Shown piece after piece: positions 1-7,427 of a stretch of 37,499 nt of DNA (position 1 is its first letter; each line of letters opens with the position of its first letter). Under the pieces are notes generated by a model. It ran no database searches. It was not told the origin of the DNA and was given only the letters and a program-made list of their open reading frames with translations. Origin of the DNA: an uncultured Lachnospiraceae bacterium (GTDB taxonomy: Bacteria > Bacillota > Clostridia > Lachnospirales > Lachnospiraceae); contig CASCWU010000026.1 of assembly GCA_949155905.1 (NCBI GenBank), forward strand, positions 1-37,499, given 5' to 3'. A program made the position numbers and the translations under genes.

Positions 1-690
1 ATACGCGATCTGCTCAAACCGGAAAAAACATCAGAAAAACCATGGTTTCAGCAGGAAAAACCTGCCAGCATGAAATCCTCTGGCCAAGCAGAAACACCTC
101 TCCTGAATCCTGACAAACAGCCGGAAATAGAGCCTTTAGAATCTTCTGAATCAGATCTATATAAAATGGAAACACATAGCCTAGAAACGTGTAAACCGGA
201 AATGTACAAACCAGAAACATACAAACAGGAAACAACTCTTGCAGAAGAGGAAGAAAATACCCTCGCACAAAAAGTAACAAACGACTGGCAGGAGGTTTTT
301 TCTCATCCAAATGAATCTCCGGCGTATGGGCATCCGCTTCTTGTTATCTTTAAGGAAAGCTGGCGGGAGGAACATAAATTTTTCTCTATCCGGGATGTGG
401 AACTGACGGTAGAAGGCATCCAGAAGGGAACCTACCAGAAAGCCGTCCTGGAGTGGGGAACGCAGGCGTTCGAGCTGTTTCCCGGCGTCCAAAGCGATCT
501 GCTGGTCGTCTGGTGCCTCTATTTTATAGAACAGAAGGATACCCGGTTTTTTACAAGAGAAGGAACGGTAACGCAGGTAACGTTCTGGCTGAATCAGGCT
601 CTAAGCGATAGCGCTTTAAAAGAAACACCTGCTTTAGAGGAAATGGCTGGCTGGTCGGATATTACCTCTCAGGTAAAAAAATCCAGGTAG
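1..690 (+). CDS. Unrecognised protein, 5' end outside the window
   Basis: The frame is open from base 1, so the gene probably starts upstream; 229 residues are visible. An internal ATG at 70 has no convincing ribosome site, so I do not use it as the start. The first 75 visible residues are acidic, low in complexity and rich in Glu, Lys, Pro and Thr, with near-repeats such as KPEMYKPETYKQET; they look disordered. A compact globular part follows (from about NDWQEVFSHP, rich in Trp and Phe) and runs nearly to the end. No signal peptide or membrane segment is visible in this part. The Sel1-repeat gene starts 10 bases downstream, so the two are probably cotranscribed and may act together. I do not recognise the family and assign no function. 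Confidence 0.6.
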   Translation: MRDLLKPEKTSEKPWFQQEKPASMKSSGQAETPLLNPDKQPEIEPLESSESDLYKMETHSLETCKPEMYKPETYKQETTLAEEEENTLAQKVTNDWQEVFSHPNESPAYGHPLLVIFKESWREEHKFFSIRDVELTVEGIQKGTYQKAVLEWGTQAFELFPGVQSDLLVVWCLYFIEQKDTRFFTREGTVTQVTFWLNQALSDSALKETPALEEMAGWSDITSQVKKSR

Positions 691-700
691 GAGGAAAAAT

Positions 701-1930
701 ATGGCGACGTATTTTAACGAAATTGTAGACAAAGCGATTGAAGATCTGTATTACTGCTATGACAACGACAGAGCAAAGGCCGCGGCAGACGCCTTGTTCC
801 TTGCGGCAAAGGACGGCGACGGGGACGCCTGCTATTTCCTCTCCCGCTGCTTTTCCGGCAACTGCTATAGCTGGGAGTACCACCCTTTTGAAGAAAACGA
901 AGCGGCAGCCTACGCCATGCTCCATCAGGCAATTTCAAAGGGAAGCGCAGCGGCAGTCCTGGGCGCGATCCGGATGGATATGCTGACACCGGAGCTTCGG
1001 GAAATCATGCCGTTTCTTACCATCAAGGACGCCTGGGAGGTTATTTACAAAAAGGCAGAAGAGGGTTGCCTGTTTTGCCAGTACATGATTGGGAACACCT
1101 ATTATTTCCTTGATGTAATAGAAATAGAGGATCGGAAGGAAAGCGAATTTGAAAGTCCAGAGGCCTGGAATAACTGGCTGCGCCAGCAGATGGAACAGAG
1201 TATTCCCTGGTTTGAGCGGGCGTTTTCCGGCGGAATGGGGCTGGCAGGCCGAAATTACCGCAATTACTACGGGGAGGGAAGAGGCGATTTAATTCCCCCT
1301 GACTATGAAAAAAAGCTGGAAGTACTCCGGCAAGGGGCAGAGCTTGGATACCCGGAATGGATGTACGCCCTTGCCTTTGAGCTTTATTATAAACAGGATC
1401 GGGCAGAGGAGGCGCTTCCCTGGGCGCTTCAGGCAGCGCAGGCCGGACATCTTTTTGGCTGGCATATCGTCGGGGATATTTATTGGGACGGTAAGGTAAT
1501 CGAACGCAACCTATCCTATGCCCTGGAATGTTTTGAAAAAACGGCCCGCTATGGGAACGATCCGTATGCCTGCCGTCAGGCCGGAGAGATGTATTTCCGG
1601 GGATTGGGCGCCGCCCAGGACTATGCCCGCGCAGTACGGTATCTGGAGCAGAAAAACGACAGCTATGACGACGATATGCTGGGCATCTGTTATCTTCTGG
1701 GGTATGGATGCCCGCAGGACGTAGCGCGAGGACGGATGCTGCTAGAAAAAAGCCGCGAGACGATTTATCGGAATTATGGCCTGGGGATGATGTATGCGGA
1801 AGGACTTGGCGTACCGGAGGATATCGCAAAAGGCGTGACCTATCTCAAGGCAGCGGGGAATTACAAGCCTGCACAGGAGGCTTTGACGCATTATAAGAAA
1901 AGCTTGTTTGGCGTCTGGCGGCGGAGATAG
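701..1930 (+). CDS. Sel1-like (TPR-type) repeat protein
   Basis: This 409-residue protein is built of Sel1-like helical repeats. Units are recognisable from about residue 85 (AYAMLHQAISKGSAAA) to the end, with the clearest run in the second half: AEEALPWALQAAQAGH, ALECFEKTARYGNDP, ARAVRYLEQ, and MMYAEGLGVPEDIAKG near the C terminus. Sel1 repeats form curved helical scaffolds that bind protein partners. There is no signal peptide, so the protein is probably cytoplasmic. The start is supported by GTAGGAGG at 688-695. It follows the preceding gene by 10 bases, suggesting an operon. The family is clear; the partner and pathway are not. Confidence 0.85.
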   Translation: MATYFNEIVDKAIEDLYYCYDNDRAKAAADALFLAAKDGDGDACYFLSRCFSGNCYSWEYHPFEENEAAAYAMLHQAISKGSAAAVLGAIRMDMLTPELREIMPFLTIKDAWEVIYKKAEEGCLFCQYMIGNTYYFLDVIEIEDRKESEFESPEAWNNWLRQQMEQSIPWFERAFSGGMGLAGRNYRNYYGEGRGDLIPPDYEKKLEVLRQGAELGYPEWMYALAFELYYKQDRAEEALPWALQAAQAGHLFGWHIVGDIYWDGKVIERNLSYALECFEKTARYGNDPYACRQAGEMYFRGLGAAQDYARAVRYLEQKNDSYDDDMLGICYLLGYGCPQDVARGRMLLEKSRETIYRNYGLGMMYAEGLGVPEDIAKGVTYLKAAGNYKPAQEALTHYKKSLFGVWRRR

Positions 1931-1950
1931 ATAACGGCTGGAAAATAATG

Positions 1951-1978
1951 TTGAACATTTTAGAGAATCTGGTATAAT
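1951..1978 (+). promoter_or_regulatory. Sigma-70-type promoter of the toxin-antitoxin pair
   Basis: TTGAAC at 1951-1956 and TATAAT at 1973-1978 are separated by 16 bases, with a start expected near 1985. The ATG of the antitoxin follows at 2005 behind AGAAGGTG. The site lies just after the Sel1 gene stop, so the pair has its own transcription start. Confidence 0.75.
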
Positions 1979-2004
1979 AGAACTGCCAGAAAGAAGGTGA
2001 AGCC

Positions 2005-2226
2005 ATGAGCGAAAGAGAACAGGCAAAGCAAATCATCGATCAATTACCAGAATATAAGATTGGTAATTTATTATTATTTTTAAAAGGAATACAATTTGAT
2101 GATGATATAGAGGACGACCTGTATTGTCAAAAATTGTATCAAGATTATTTGGAAGATCCGGATCCGGAAAAGCACGAAACCATTACAATTGAAGAATTGG
2201 CGATGCAAGAAGGAATAGAATTATGA
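2005..2226 (+). CDS. Antitoxin-like small acidic protein, partner of the RelE/ParE-type toxin
   Basis: This 73-residue acidic protein starts MSEREQAKQIIDQLPEYKIG and ends IEELAMQEGIEL. The first 35 residues look like the N-terminal helical segment of small Clostridia and Bacillota antitoxins; the acidic C-terminal part (DDDIEDD, EDPDPEKHE) would wrap the basic toxin. The assignment rests mainly on context: the stop overlaps the toxin start as ATGA (2223-2226), the usual translational coupling of type II pairs. Base composition is more AT-rich than the flanking Sel1 gene, which fits acquisition by transfer. By analogy the protein may repress its own promoter at 1951-1978, but no operator was identified. 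Confidence 0.72.
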   Translation: MSEREQAKQIIDQLPEYKIGNLLLFLKGIQFDDDIEDDLYCQKLYQDYLEDPDPEKHETITIEELAMQEGIEL

Positions 2227-2483
2227 AATATACCATAGTCATTGAAAAGTTGGCTCAAAAATTTATCGTTAAGCTTCCCAAAAAAGAAAAAGAAAGAGTA
2301 TTAAAAGCAATTTATCAGTTGCCAGAAGGAAATGACATCAAAGAGTTAAAAGGCAAACAGAACAAAGGATTATATAGACTGCGTATAGGTGATTATCGGG
2401 TAATTTATACAATAAATAATGGAAAACTGATTGTTTGCGTAATAGATGCCGGGAATCGTGGTGATATCTACAAAAAATATTGA
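2223..2483 (+). CDS. RelE/ParE-superfamily toxin
   Basis: The 86-residue basic protein has the RelE/ParE layout: N-terminal strand (KYTIVIEKLAQKFI), two helices rich in Lys (KLPKKEKERVLKAIYQLP), then the diagnostic beta core LKGKQNKGLYRLRIGDYRVIYTI and a terminal VIDAGNRGDIYKKY. In RelE members the Arg residues of the RLRIGDYR strand and the terminal Tyr lie in the mRNA-cleavage site; all are present. Whether it cleaves ribosome-bound mRNA (RelE-like) or targets gyrase (ParE-like) cannot be told from sequence. It overlaps the antitoxin by four bases and is followed by a terminator. It appears intact. Confidence 0.85.
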   Translation: MKYTIVIEKLAQKFIVKLPKKEKERVLKAIYQLPEGNDIKELKGKQNKGLYRLRIGDYRVIYTINNGKLIVCVIDAGNRGDIYKKY

Positions 2484-2544
2484 ATCTCCTTACAAGATTC
2501 TGTGTATGCAAAAAACTATATCCAATCATAAGGTATAATAGCTT

Positions 2545-2585
2545 TATAGGGAATGACAAAAGTTTTTGTCCTTCCCTATATTTTT
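2545..2585 (+). terminator. Rho-independent terminator after the toxin-antitoxin pair
   Basis: TATAGGGAA (2545-2553) pairs with TTCCCTATA (2572-2580), and GACAAAA/TTTTGTC extend the stem inside a single mismatch. TTTTT follows at 2581-2585. The A-rich left flank is weaker, but the hairpin may also serve the converging fucosidase transcript. Confidence 0.75.
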
Positions 2586-2640
2586 ATAAAAATACGAATC
2601 AACTCCCACAAAAGCAGGAAAGTTTCCATAATTTACGAAT

Positions 2641-3948
2641 CTAAACACTATATTCTACCTCCACCACCGTATCCACCTCATCCGGCAGCTCCGGTGTGTC
2701 GGAAAGCTCCACAAACGCCACGTCCTGATAATTGTTCACAATCCAATCATCCGCTACCTTCAACTCGCTCCCATCCGCCAGCAGCCGTACCTTTTTGATC
2801 TCTGCCGGACGGACGCCATAGAGCGGAACCGCGCCGATTGCAGGCTCGAAGATATGATAATACAACCGGTTTCCGTTCCGGGTAATCCGGCCATTTTCCG
2901 GCTTTGGCAGCTCCGACTTGCCGCAGCCATAGATCGATGCGCTGTTTTTCTTCATCCAGGCTCCGATTTCTGACAGGATCTGCAGGGACTCCGCCGGGAT
3001 ATTGCCACGGGCATCCGGCCCTACATTTAAAAGCAGGTTACCGTTTTTGCTGACGCATTCCACCAGCTTTTTGATCAGCATAGGAGCAGGCTTGAACTGT
3101 TTATCCTTTGCATGGTAGCCCCAATGGTAATTCATCGTCACACAGGCCTCCCACGCTACGTCTTGTCCCTTTTCATCCTGGATACCATACGGCGGAATGA
3201 TCTGCTCTGGGCTGACAAAATCCCCGCTGTAGGCCTTTGGCTCCTCCGTCGCAATCGAACCGAATCCCTCCCCGCTTACCTCCAAACGGTTGTCCAGGAT
3301 AATATCCGGCTGGTAACGTCGTACCATTTCTACCAGCTCCGTTCCCCGCCAGGCCTCGCCCCGCAGCTCCCCATAGGAAAAATCAAACCACATGATGTCC
3401 AGCTTGCCATAGTTCGTACATAACTCCTTTACCTGGCCGTGTAGGTAATCCAGATAGCGGTTAAAATCCCGCGTTTTCTCCTGTTCCTTTTCCGCTTCAC
3501 AGTTTCGCATCGGATGATGCAGATCCCCATAATGCGGATAGTCTGGGTGGTGCCAGTCTAACAGGGAATAATAAAGCCCTACCTTCAAACCCTCTGCGCG
3601 GAATGCCTCTAAAAATTCCCATACCAGATCCCGCCCACAGGCTGTTTTCGTCGATTTCCAATCGGTCAACTGACTGTCAAACAGGCAGAAACCGTCATGA
3701 TGCTTTGCCGTCAGCACCGCATATTTCATCCCGGCCTCCTTCGCCGCTCTTGCCCACGCCCTCGGATCGTAATCCACCGGGTTGAACTCCTCAAAAAACG
3801 GCAGATACTCCTCCTCCGGCATCTGTTCGAGAGAGCGAACCCACTCGCCCCGCGCCGGAATAGCATAAAGCCCCCAGTGAAGAAACATCCCGAATCGATC
3901 CTGGCGGTACCATTCCATCCGCTTTTCATAAGCATTTCGATCAAACAT
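2641..3948 (-). CDS. GH29-family alpha-L-fucosidase, intracellular
   Basis: The 435-residue protein matches glycoside hydrolase family 29, which releases alpha-linked L-fucose by a retaining mechanism. Visible family motifs are FGMFLHWGLYAIPARGEW (residues 19-36), AKHHDGFCLFDS (81-92), GLYYSLLDWHHPDY (124-137) and LDIMWFDFSYGE (183-194), where Asp189 is the expected nucleophile. GNLLLNVGPDARGNIP near the C-terminal side is also typical. There is no signal peptide, so it should act on fucosylated oligosaccharides already imported. The length is complete for a short GH29 enzyme with only a small beta domain after the barrel. AAGGGTGAG precedes the ATG. It is 20 bases downstream of a small membrane protein gene on the same strand, likely cotranscribed. 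No transporter lies beside it. Confidence 0.9.
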   Translation of the reverse strand: MFDRNAYEKRMEWYRQDRFGMFLHWGLYAIPARGEWVRSLEQMPEEEYLPFFEEFNPVDYDPRAWARAAKEAGMKYAVLTAKHHDGFCLFDSQLTDWKSTKTACGRDLVWEFLEAFRAEGLKVGLYYSLLDWHHPDYPHYGDLHHPMRNCEAEKEQEKTRDFNRYLDYLHGQVKELCTNYGKLDIMWFDFSYGELRGEAWRGTELVEMVRRYQPDIILDNRLEVSGEGFGSIATEEPKAYSGDFVSPEQIIPPYGIQDEKGQDVAWEACVTMNYHWGYHAKDKQFKPAPMLIKKLVECVSKNGNLLLNVGPDARGNIPAESLQILSEIGAWMKKNSASIYGCGKSELPKPENGRITRNGNRLYYHIFEPAIGAVPLYGVRPAEIKKVRLLADGSELKVADDWIVNNYQDVAFVELSDTPELPDEVDTVVEVEYSV

Positions 3949-3968
3949 ACGCTCACCCTTTCCCGTTT

Positions 3969-4511
3969 TTAATGCCCTCGCAAATCCACTTGCGTCACGG
4001 CATCATAATAGTTCCCTATTACAAAATACCCTTTCCCAGATTCTTCCCCCTGCAATGCCTGGAATTCCATGAAATCCTTCGGATACGGATAGGCGGCTGT
4101 CAAATCCTCTGGAACTGCGTCTACCTCATAGCCGTGGAAAAACTCTTCTAAATATAAATATGTCTCGGACGCCTCGGCTTCGAATAACCGCTCTGGTGAT
4201 TCCACAAAAAGCAGCATCCCCACCCAAATCTCTGTATGGTTTCCTGTCCCGCTTGTGTTTCCGACAAAAGAGGTTAATTCTACACGCGTAGTCTCTGGCG
4301 GAAGCTCCAGCTTCTGGTAAGCCTGCTTCAGGCGGGCAGCCCGGATATCGTTGCAGATTGCCCCGCCGAACAAGCACCAGAAAAGAATAAGAAAGCAAAA
4401 CAGGGTGAATGATAGGAGCAGCCATTTTAGTATCCTTCCGATTCGCTTCCAGATGCTTTTCCGGGGCTTCTGGGCTTTTTGCTTTTCTTGGCTGCTCTGG
4501 TCTTTCTGCAT
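3969..4511 (-). CDS. Single-pass membrane protein of unknown function
   Basis: I start this 180-residue protein at MQKDQSSQ because AGGAAGGGG lies just upstream of that ATG and a promoter at 4536-4564 lies inside the longer alternative frame. A Lys/Arg-rich N terminus (KPRKSIWKRIGRILK) precedes one membrane segment, about residues 26-50 (WLLLSFTLFCFLILFWCLFG). The remaining 130 residues are predicted outside the cell and contain VELTSFVGNTSGTGNH and EIWVGMLLFVES. I do not recognise the family. It is the promoter-proximal gene of a two-gene unit with the fucosidase, but nothing else ties it to sugar metabolism. Confidence 0.7.
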   Translation of the reverse strand: MQKDQSSQEKQKAQKPRKSIWKRIGRILKWLLLSFTLFCFLILFWCLFGGAICNDIRAARLKQAYQKLELPPETTRVELTSFVGNTSGTGNHTEIWVGMLLFVESPERLFEAEASETYLYLEEFFHGYEVDAVPEDLTAAYPYPKDFMEFQALQGEESGKGYFVIGNYYDAVTQVDLRGH

Positions 4512-4535
4512 CGGCTTCCCCCCTTCCTGAACTTT

Positions 4536-4564
4536 ATCATAGCACAATCTTTTCTTCTCTACAA
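4536..4564 (-). promoter_or_regulatory. Promoter of the membrane protein / fucosidase unit
   Basis: On the minus strand TTGTAG (4559-4564) and TATGAT (4536-4541) are 17 bases apart. The start of transcription would be near 4529, about 18 bases before the chosen ATG at 4511. Confidence 0.65.
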
Positions 4565-4759
4565 GCGTTCTTCTGCATAAACCCGCACCATAACTTCGTT
4601 ATAAATCAAATACCAGAGTAGTGTATTAGTGTTTGAAGCTTGAAATAATAGGAAATGCGTGAAATTATAAAATTATGATATTTTAAGGTTAAAAAAGACA
4701 ATATGGAACACATAAAATTGCAAAGGAACATGGAACATAAAGATAATGGAGGAACAGAA

Positions 4760-5541
4760 ATGGACACACAGCAATTAGCTTTTGATTTATATAACAAGGA
4801 ACTGCACATGGCAGAATCAAGCATTTTAGTAAATACAAATAATGTCACCATGAATACCTCCTTTGAATTTCAAACTATTTTCACAGATAAAATTAGTTTT
4901 GAAGAAGTTCACAATCATAATTCTATGGCGATTTTAGGGAACTGCTTAGACATACTAAAACAAATAAAAAACAATTCTGTTCATTTAATTTTTGCAGATG
5001 CCCCTTATAATATTGGAAAAAATTTCGGAAATAACCAAGATCATTGGGATACTGTAGAAGCATATATTTCCTGGTGTAAGGAATGGATAGATGAATGTAT
5101 GCGCGTATTAAAGGATAACGGAACAATGTACTTCATGACTGCTACGCAGCACATGCCTTATTTAGACATATACGCCACCGAAAAATACCATGTATTATGT
5201 AGAATTGTCTGGACATATGATAGCTCTGGAGTACAATCAAAAAAATATTTGGTTCTTTATATGAACCTATTTTAATGATAAATAAAAATGCTAAAGCAAT
5301 GTATACTTTTAATCCTCAGGATGTTCTGGTCGAAGCAAAAACTGGTTCACAAAGGAACTTAATAGATTACAGAAAAACTCCTCCACAGCCATACAACACC
5401 AAAAAACTTCCGGGAAATGTCTGGAATTTTAGTAAAGTCCGTTTTAAAATGGAGGAATATGAAAACCATCCAACTCAAAAACCAGAAAGCCTGCTTGAAA
5501 GAATTATCAAAGAAAGCCAAAATAACAGAATTACTGACTGA
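4760..5541 (+). pseudogene. YhdJ-like adenine DNA methyltransferase, frameshifted and 3'-deleted
   Basis: The fragments resemble E. coli YhdJ, a beta-class DNA adenine methylase. GGAGG at 4748-4752 supports the ATG at 4760. Frame 1 shows ILGNCLDILKQIKNNSVHLIF, the catalytic motif (DAPYNIGKNF, where the family has DPPY) and RIVWTYDSSGVQSKK. At 5248-5250 one T appears lost from a TTTT run; the frame then shifts and ends in a premature stop. The downstream frame, open through 5541, continues exactly the family sequence: GSLYEPILMINKNAKAMYTFN, DVLVEAKTGSQRNLIDYRKT, KLPGNVWNFSKVRFKMEEYE, NHPTQKPESLLERIIKES. The C-terminal SAM-binding motif (DPFxGxFTT) is missing, replaced by sequence of an endonuclease. 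The segment is markedly AT-rich. It is almost certainly inactive. Confidence 0.85.
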
Positions 5542-5827
5542 GGACGCAGAAGCCCGAATTTTTGAAATTATCAGTTATGCTATTCTGAAAAACCATTATA
5601 AAAACATTATCGTATACTTCGGATATTCCAGGGATAAAATGGAAGAAATTCCACTACAGTTATACAAAACAGGACGTACCAATGCAAATGACGGAGGCAT
5701 TGACTTTGTTATACGTCCAGTAGGCCGTTTTTTTCAAGTAACAGAAGTAAATAACTACGATAAGTATTTGTTGGATATTGATAAAGTAATTCATTTCCCT
5801 ATTACATTTATAGGAAACTCGAAATGA
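5522..5827 (+). pseudogene. Restriction-endonuclease remnant fused to the broken methyltransferase
   Basis: The frame ITELLTEDAEARIFEIISYA to ITFIGNSK gives about 100 residues with no start of its own and no ribosome site. It follows the methyltransferase fragment with no gap, as if a deletion joined the two genes. The stretch NDGGIDFVIRPVGRFFQVTEV has the shape of a PD-(D/E)xK nuclease core (Asp, then a strand ending Gln-Val-Thr-Glu), and AEARIFEIISYAILKNHY resembles a leading helix. Its position directly after a YhdJ-like methyltransferase supports a type II partner enzyme. The end at IGNSK looks truncated. The endonuclease call is inference from motif and context; the fragment would not be functional. 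Confidence 0.6.
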
Positions 5828-5886
5828 ATATGGATACAGAAATCAAGGAATGAATGTTGTGCTAAAACCCTTTTTAGGAGGTTTTT

Positions 5887-6588
5887 ATGTACCGGATTTT
5901 AATTGTCGAGGACGATACCTCGATTGCAGAATTACTGGAGCTGAACCTGACTGTAGCCGGATATCAGTGTGACGTGGCCTACGACGGCGCAGAGGCTCTG
6001 ACAAAAATCCAGAAGCAGGCCTACAGCCTGGCTCTGTTGGATATCATGCTCCCAGAATTGGATGGCTTCGAGCTGATTTCCCCAATGAAAGAACACCATA
6101 TCCCAGTTATTTATGTGTCTGCAAAAAACGACGTCTATGACCGGGTAAAGGGGCTTCGCCTGGGGGCGGAAGATTATCTGGTCAAACCGTTTGAAATGCT
6201 GGAGCTTCTCGTCCGTATCGAAAAGGTACTGGCCAGGACGCAGCCCGCGCCAAGGGAATTCTCTTTTGCCGGAGTAACGGTGCGGGAGGAGGAGCACCTG
6301 GTTCTCGCCCACGGGCAGCGCATTGATTTAAAGCCTATGGAATATGCCCTGCTGCTGATGTTTCTCCGGCACCCGGATATTGTCCTGACAAGGGAGCAGC
6401 TTCTCCGCCAGGTCTGGGGCGAGGACTATTTCGGCGAAACCCGTACTGTAGACAGCCATGTAGCCGCCCTGCGGAAAAAGCTCGGCTGGGCAGAGCAAAT
6501 CGTGACCGTACACCGCATTGGCTATAAATTGGATACAAAAGCACCCGGCATTATGAAGATGAATGTAATACAGATGCCGAAATTTTAG
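5887..6588 (+). CDS. OmpR-family response regulator with altered C-terminal tail
   Basis: A 233-residue regulator: receiver domain residues 1-115 with acidic pocket ED-D (8-10), phosphoacceptor Asp52 (LLDIMLPELDG) and Lys in DYLVKPFE, then a winged-helix DNA-binding domain from about 125 (LKPMEYALLLMFLRHP, VWGEDYFGETRTVDSHVAALRKKL). The last wing IGYKLD is present, so DNA binding may be intact. The final residues KAPGIMKMNVIQMPKF read into foreign sequence. The debris before the kinase gene still holds the presumed original ending, in which GYKLDIGKDFTL ends in a TGA overlapping the kinase ATG. TAGGAGG (5875-5881) precedes the start. Its partner is the kinase at 7428, now about 840 bases away. 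Confidence 0.88.
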   Translation: MYRILIVEDDTSIAELLELNLTVAGYQCDVAYDGAEALTKIQKQAYSLALLDIMLPELDGFELISPMKEHHIPVIYVSAKNDVYDRVKGLRLGAEDYLVKPFEMLELLVRIEKVLARTQPAPREFSFAGVTVREEEHLVLAHGQRIDLKPMEYALLLMFLRHPDIVLTREQLLRQVWGEDYFGETRTVDSHVAALRKKLGWAEQIVTVHRIGYKLDTKAPGIMKMNVIQMPKF

Positions 6589-7280
6589 ATTTAAGCGAGA
6601 AATTATTAGCTGCTTATAAAAAGAAAATAGGAGCGGAAAATCTGGATACAAAAAGAGTATTAAAAGCACGGGGCTTTATAAAAAAGAACAAAAACGGAGA
6701 ATATTTAACAAACGTAGCCGTTTTATTATTTGCTGAAAATATACTTCAATTTTATCCAAACTGCAGAATCCGTTTTTTGCGCTATGATGAAACAGCTGAG
6801 CAAATAGGAACAAAAATAAATATCGTGAAAGATGTGAATTTAGAATATCCTGAATTTGCATGGTTAGAGGGAATTGTAAATGTTGTCACACATCGGGAAT
6901 ATGGAATGACCGGAAGTTACATTAAAATATCTATGTTTGATGACAGACTGGATCACGTATTTCCAAAGTTTTGACAGAATTCGGATGGGTAAGAGAACTC
7001 AATGAGGGTGTCTAACGCCTCTACGAAGATATGGAACATTTTTTCCTCGAAAAACCAATATACTCAGAACCAGAGCAATCCGTTACTTGACGAGCTGGAA
7101 AAAATCATACTTGTTTATATGGGAAGTAAGATAATGGTCACAAGATCAGAGTTAGAGCAACATACCAACCATTCTGGAAGAACAATAGGCGTAAAATTAA
7201 AGCATTTGATAGAATTAGGATTAGTGAGGCGTAATGGAAATAAGTATGATCCAAAACAAACCTATGAAATAATAGAATAG
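6546..7280 (+). pseudogene. AlbA_2 / RecG-C-like ATP-binding protein, C-terminal remnant
   Basis: Pieces of one family appear in order but in different frames. First DAEILDLSEKLLAAYKKKIG, VLKARGFIKKNKNGEYLTNV and AVLLFAENILQFYPNCRIRF, then NIVKDVNLE joined directly to YPEFAWLEGIVNVVTHREYG (about 40 family residues missing). Next come IKISMFDDRLDHVF, then after another gap LTEFGWVRELNEGV with an in-frame TAA, RLYEDMEHFFLEKP, and finally a winged-helix tail (VTRSELEQHTNHSGRTIGVK to YEIIE). This matches bacterial proteins with an AlbA_2 DNA-binding N-domain, a HATPase_c_4-type domain and a helix-turn-helix tail. The N-terminal half is absent. At least two deletions, one frame change and stop codons make it a clear relic, and it is AT-rich compared with the flanking two-component genes. 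Confidence 0.8.
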
Positions 7281-7325
7281 ATATTACTTATCTGAACTGG
7301 TACAAAGAAATGCCTTGCAAAAAAG

Positions 7326-7356
7326 TTGCGAGGTACTGCGAGGTATTTGCGAGGTT
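7326..7356 (+). repeat. Three short tandem copies of TGCGAGGTW at a rearrangement junction
   Basis: GCGAGGT occurs at 7328-7334, 7338-7344 and 7349-7355, spaced 10 and 11 bases. The array abuts the duplicated 3' end of the upstream regulator gene. A similar triple (GCAAGGTT, 11-base period) lies at 16372-16402, also at a pseudogene junction. Confidence 0.6.
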
Positions 7357-7427
7357 ACAGCCACGTAGCCGCCCTACGGAAAAAGCTCTATCAGCTATAA
7401 ATTAGATATCGGAAAGGATTTCACTCT
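7357..7427 (+). pseudogene. Second, shortened copy of the response-regulator 3' end
   Basis: Bases 7357-7388 match 6452-6483 of the regulator gene at 30 of 32 positions (the segment encoding SHVAALRKKL), and 7394-7408 match 6521-6535 at 14 of 15; about 35 bases between the two blocks are missing here. Read in the regulator frame, the last part gives YKLDIGKDFTL followed by TGA at 7427-7429, overlapping the kinase ATG at 7428. This is most simply the original end of the regulator gene, left beside its kinase when the operon was split. Confidence 0.8.

Noticed and set aside
2553..2798. Plus-strand frame beginning inside the toxin-antitoxin terminator
   Set aside because: It has no ribosome site, overlaps the terminator and the fucosidase gene antisense, and its Pro-rich sequence is that of a shadow frame.
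4589..4606. ATAACTTCGTTATA resembles a loxP arm
   Set aside because: Only one arm with an extra base, no spacer or second arm and no Cre-like gene nearby; chance in AT-rich DNA.
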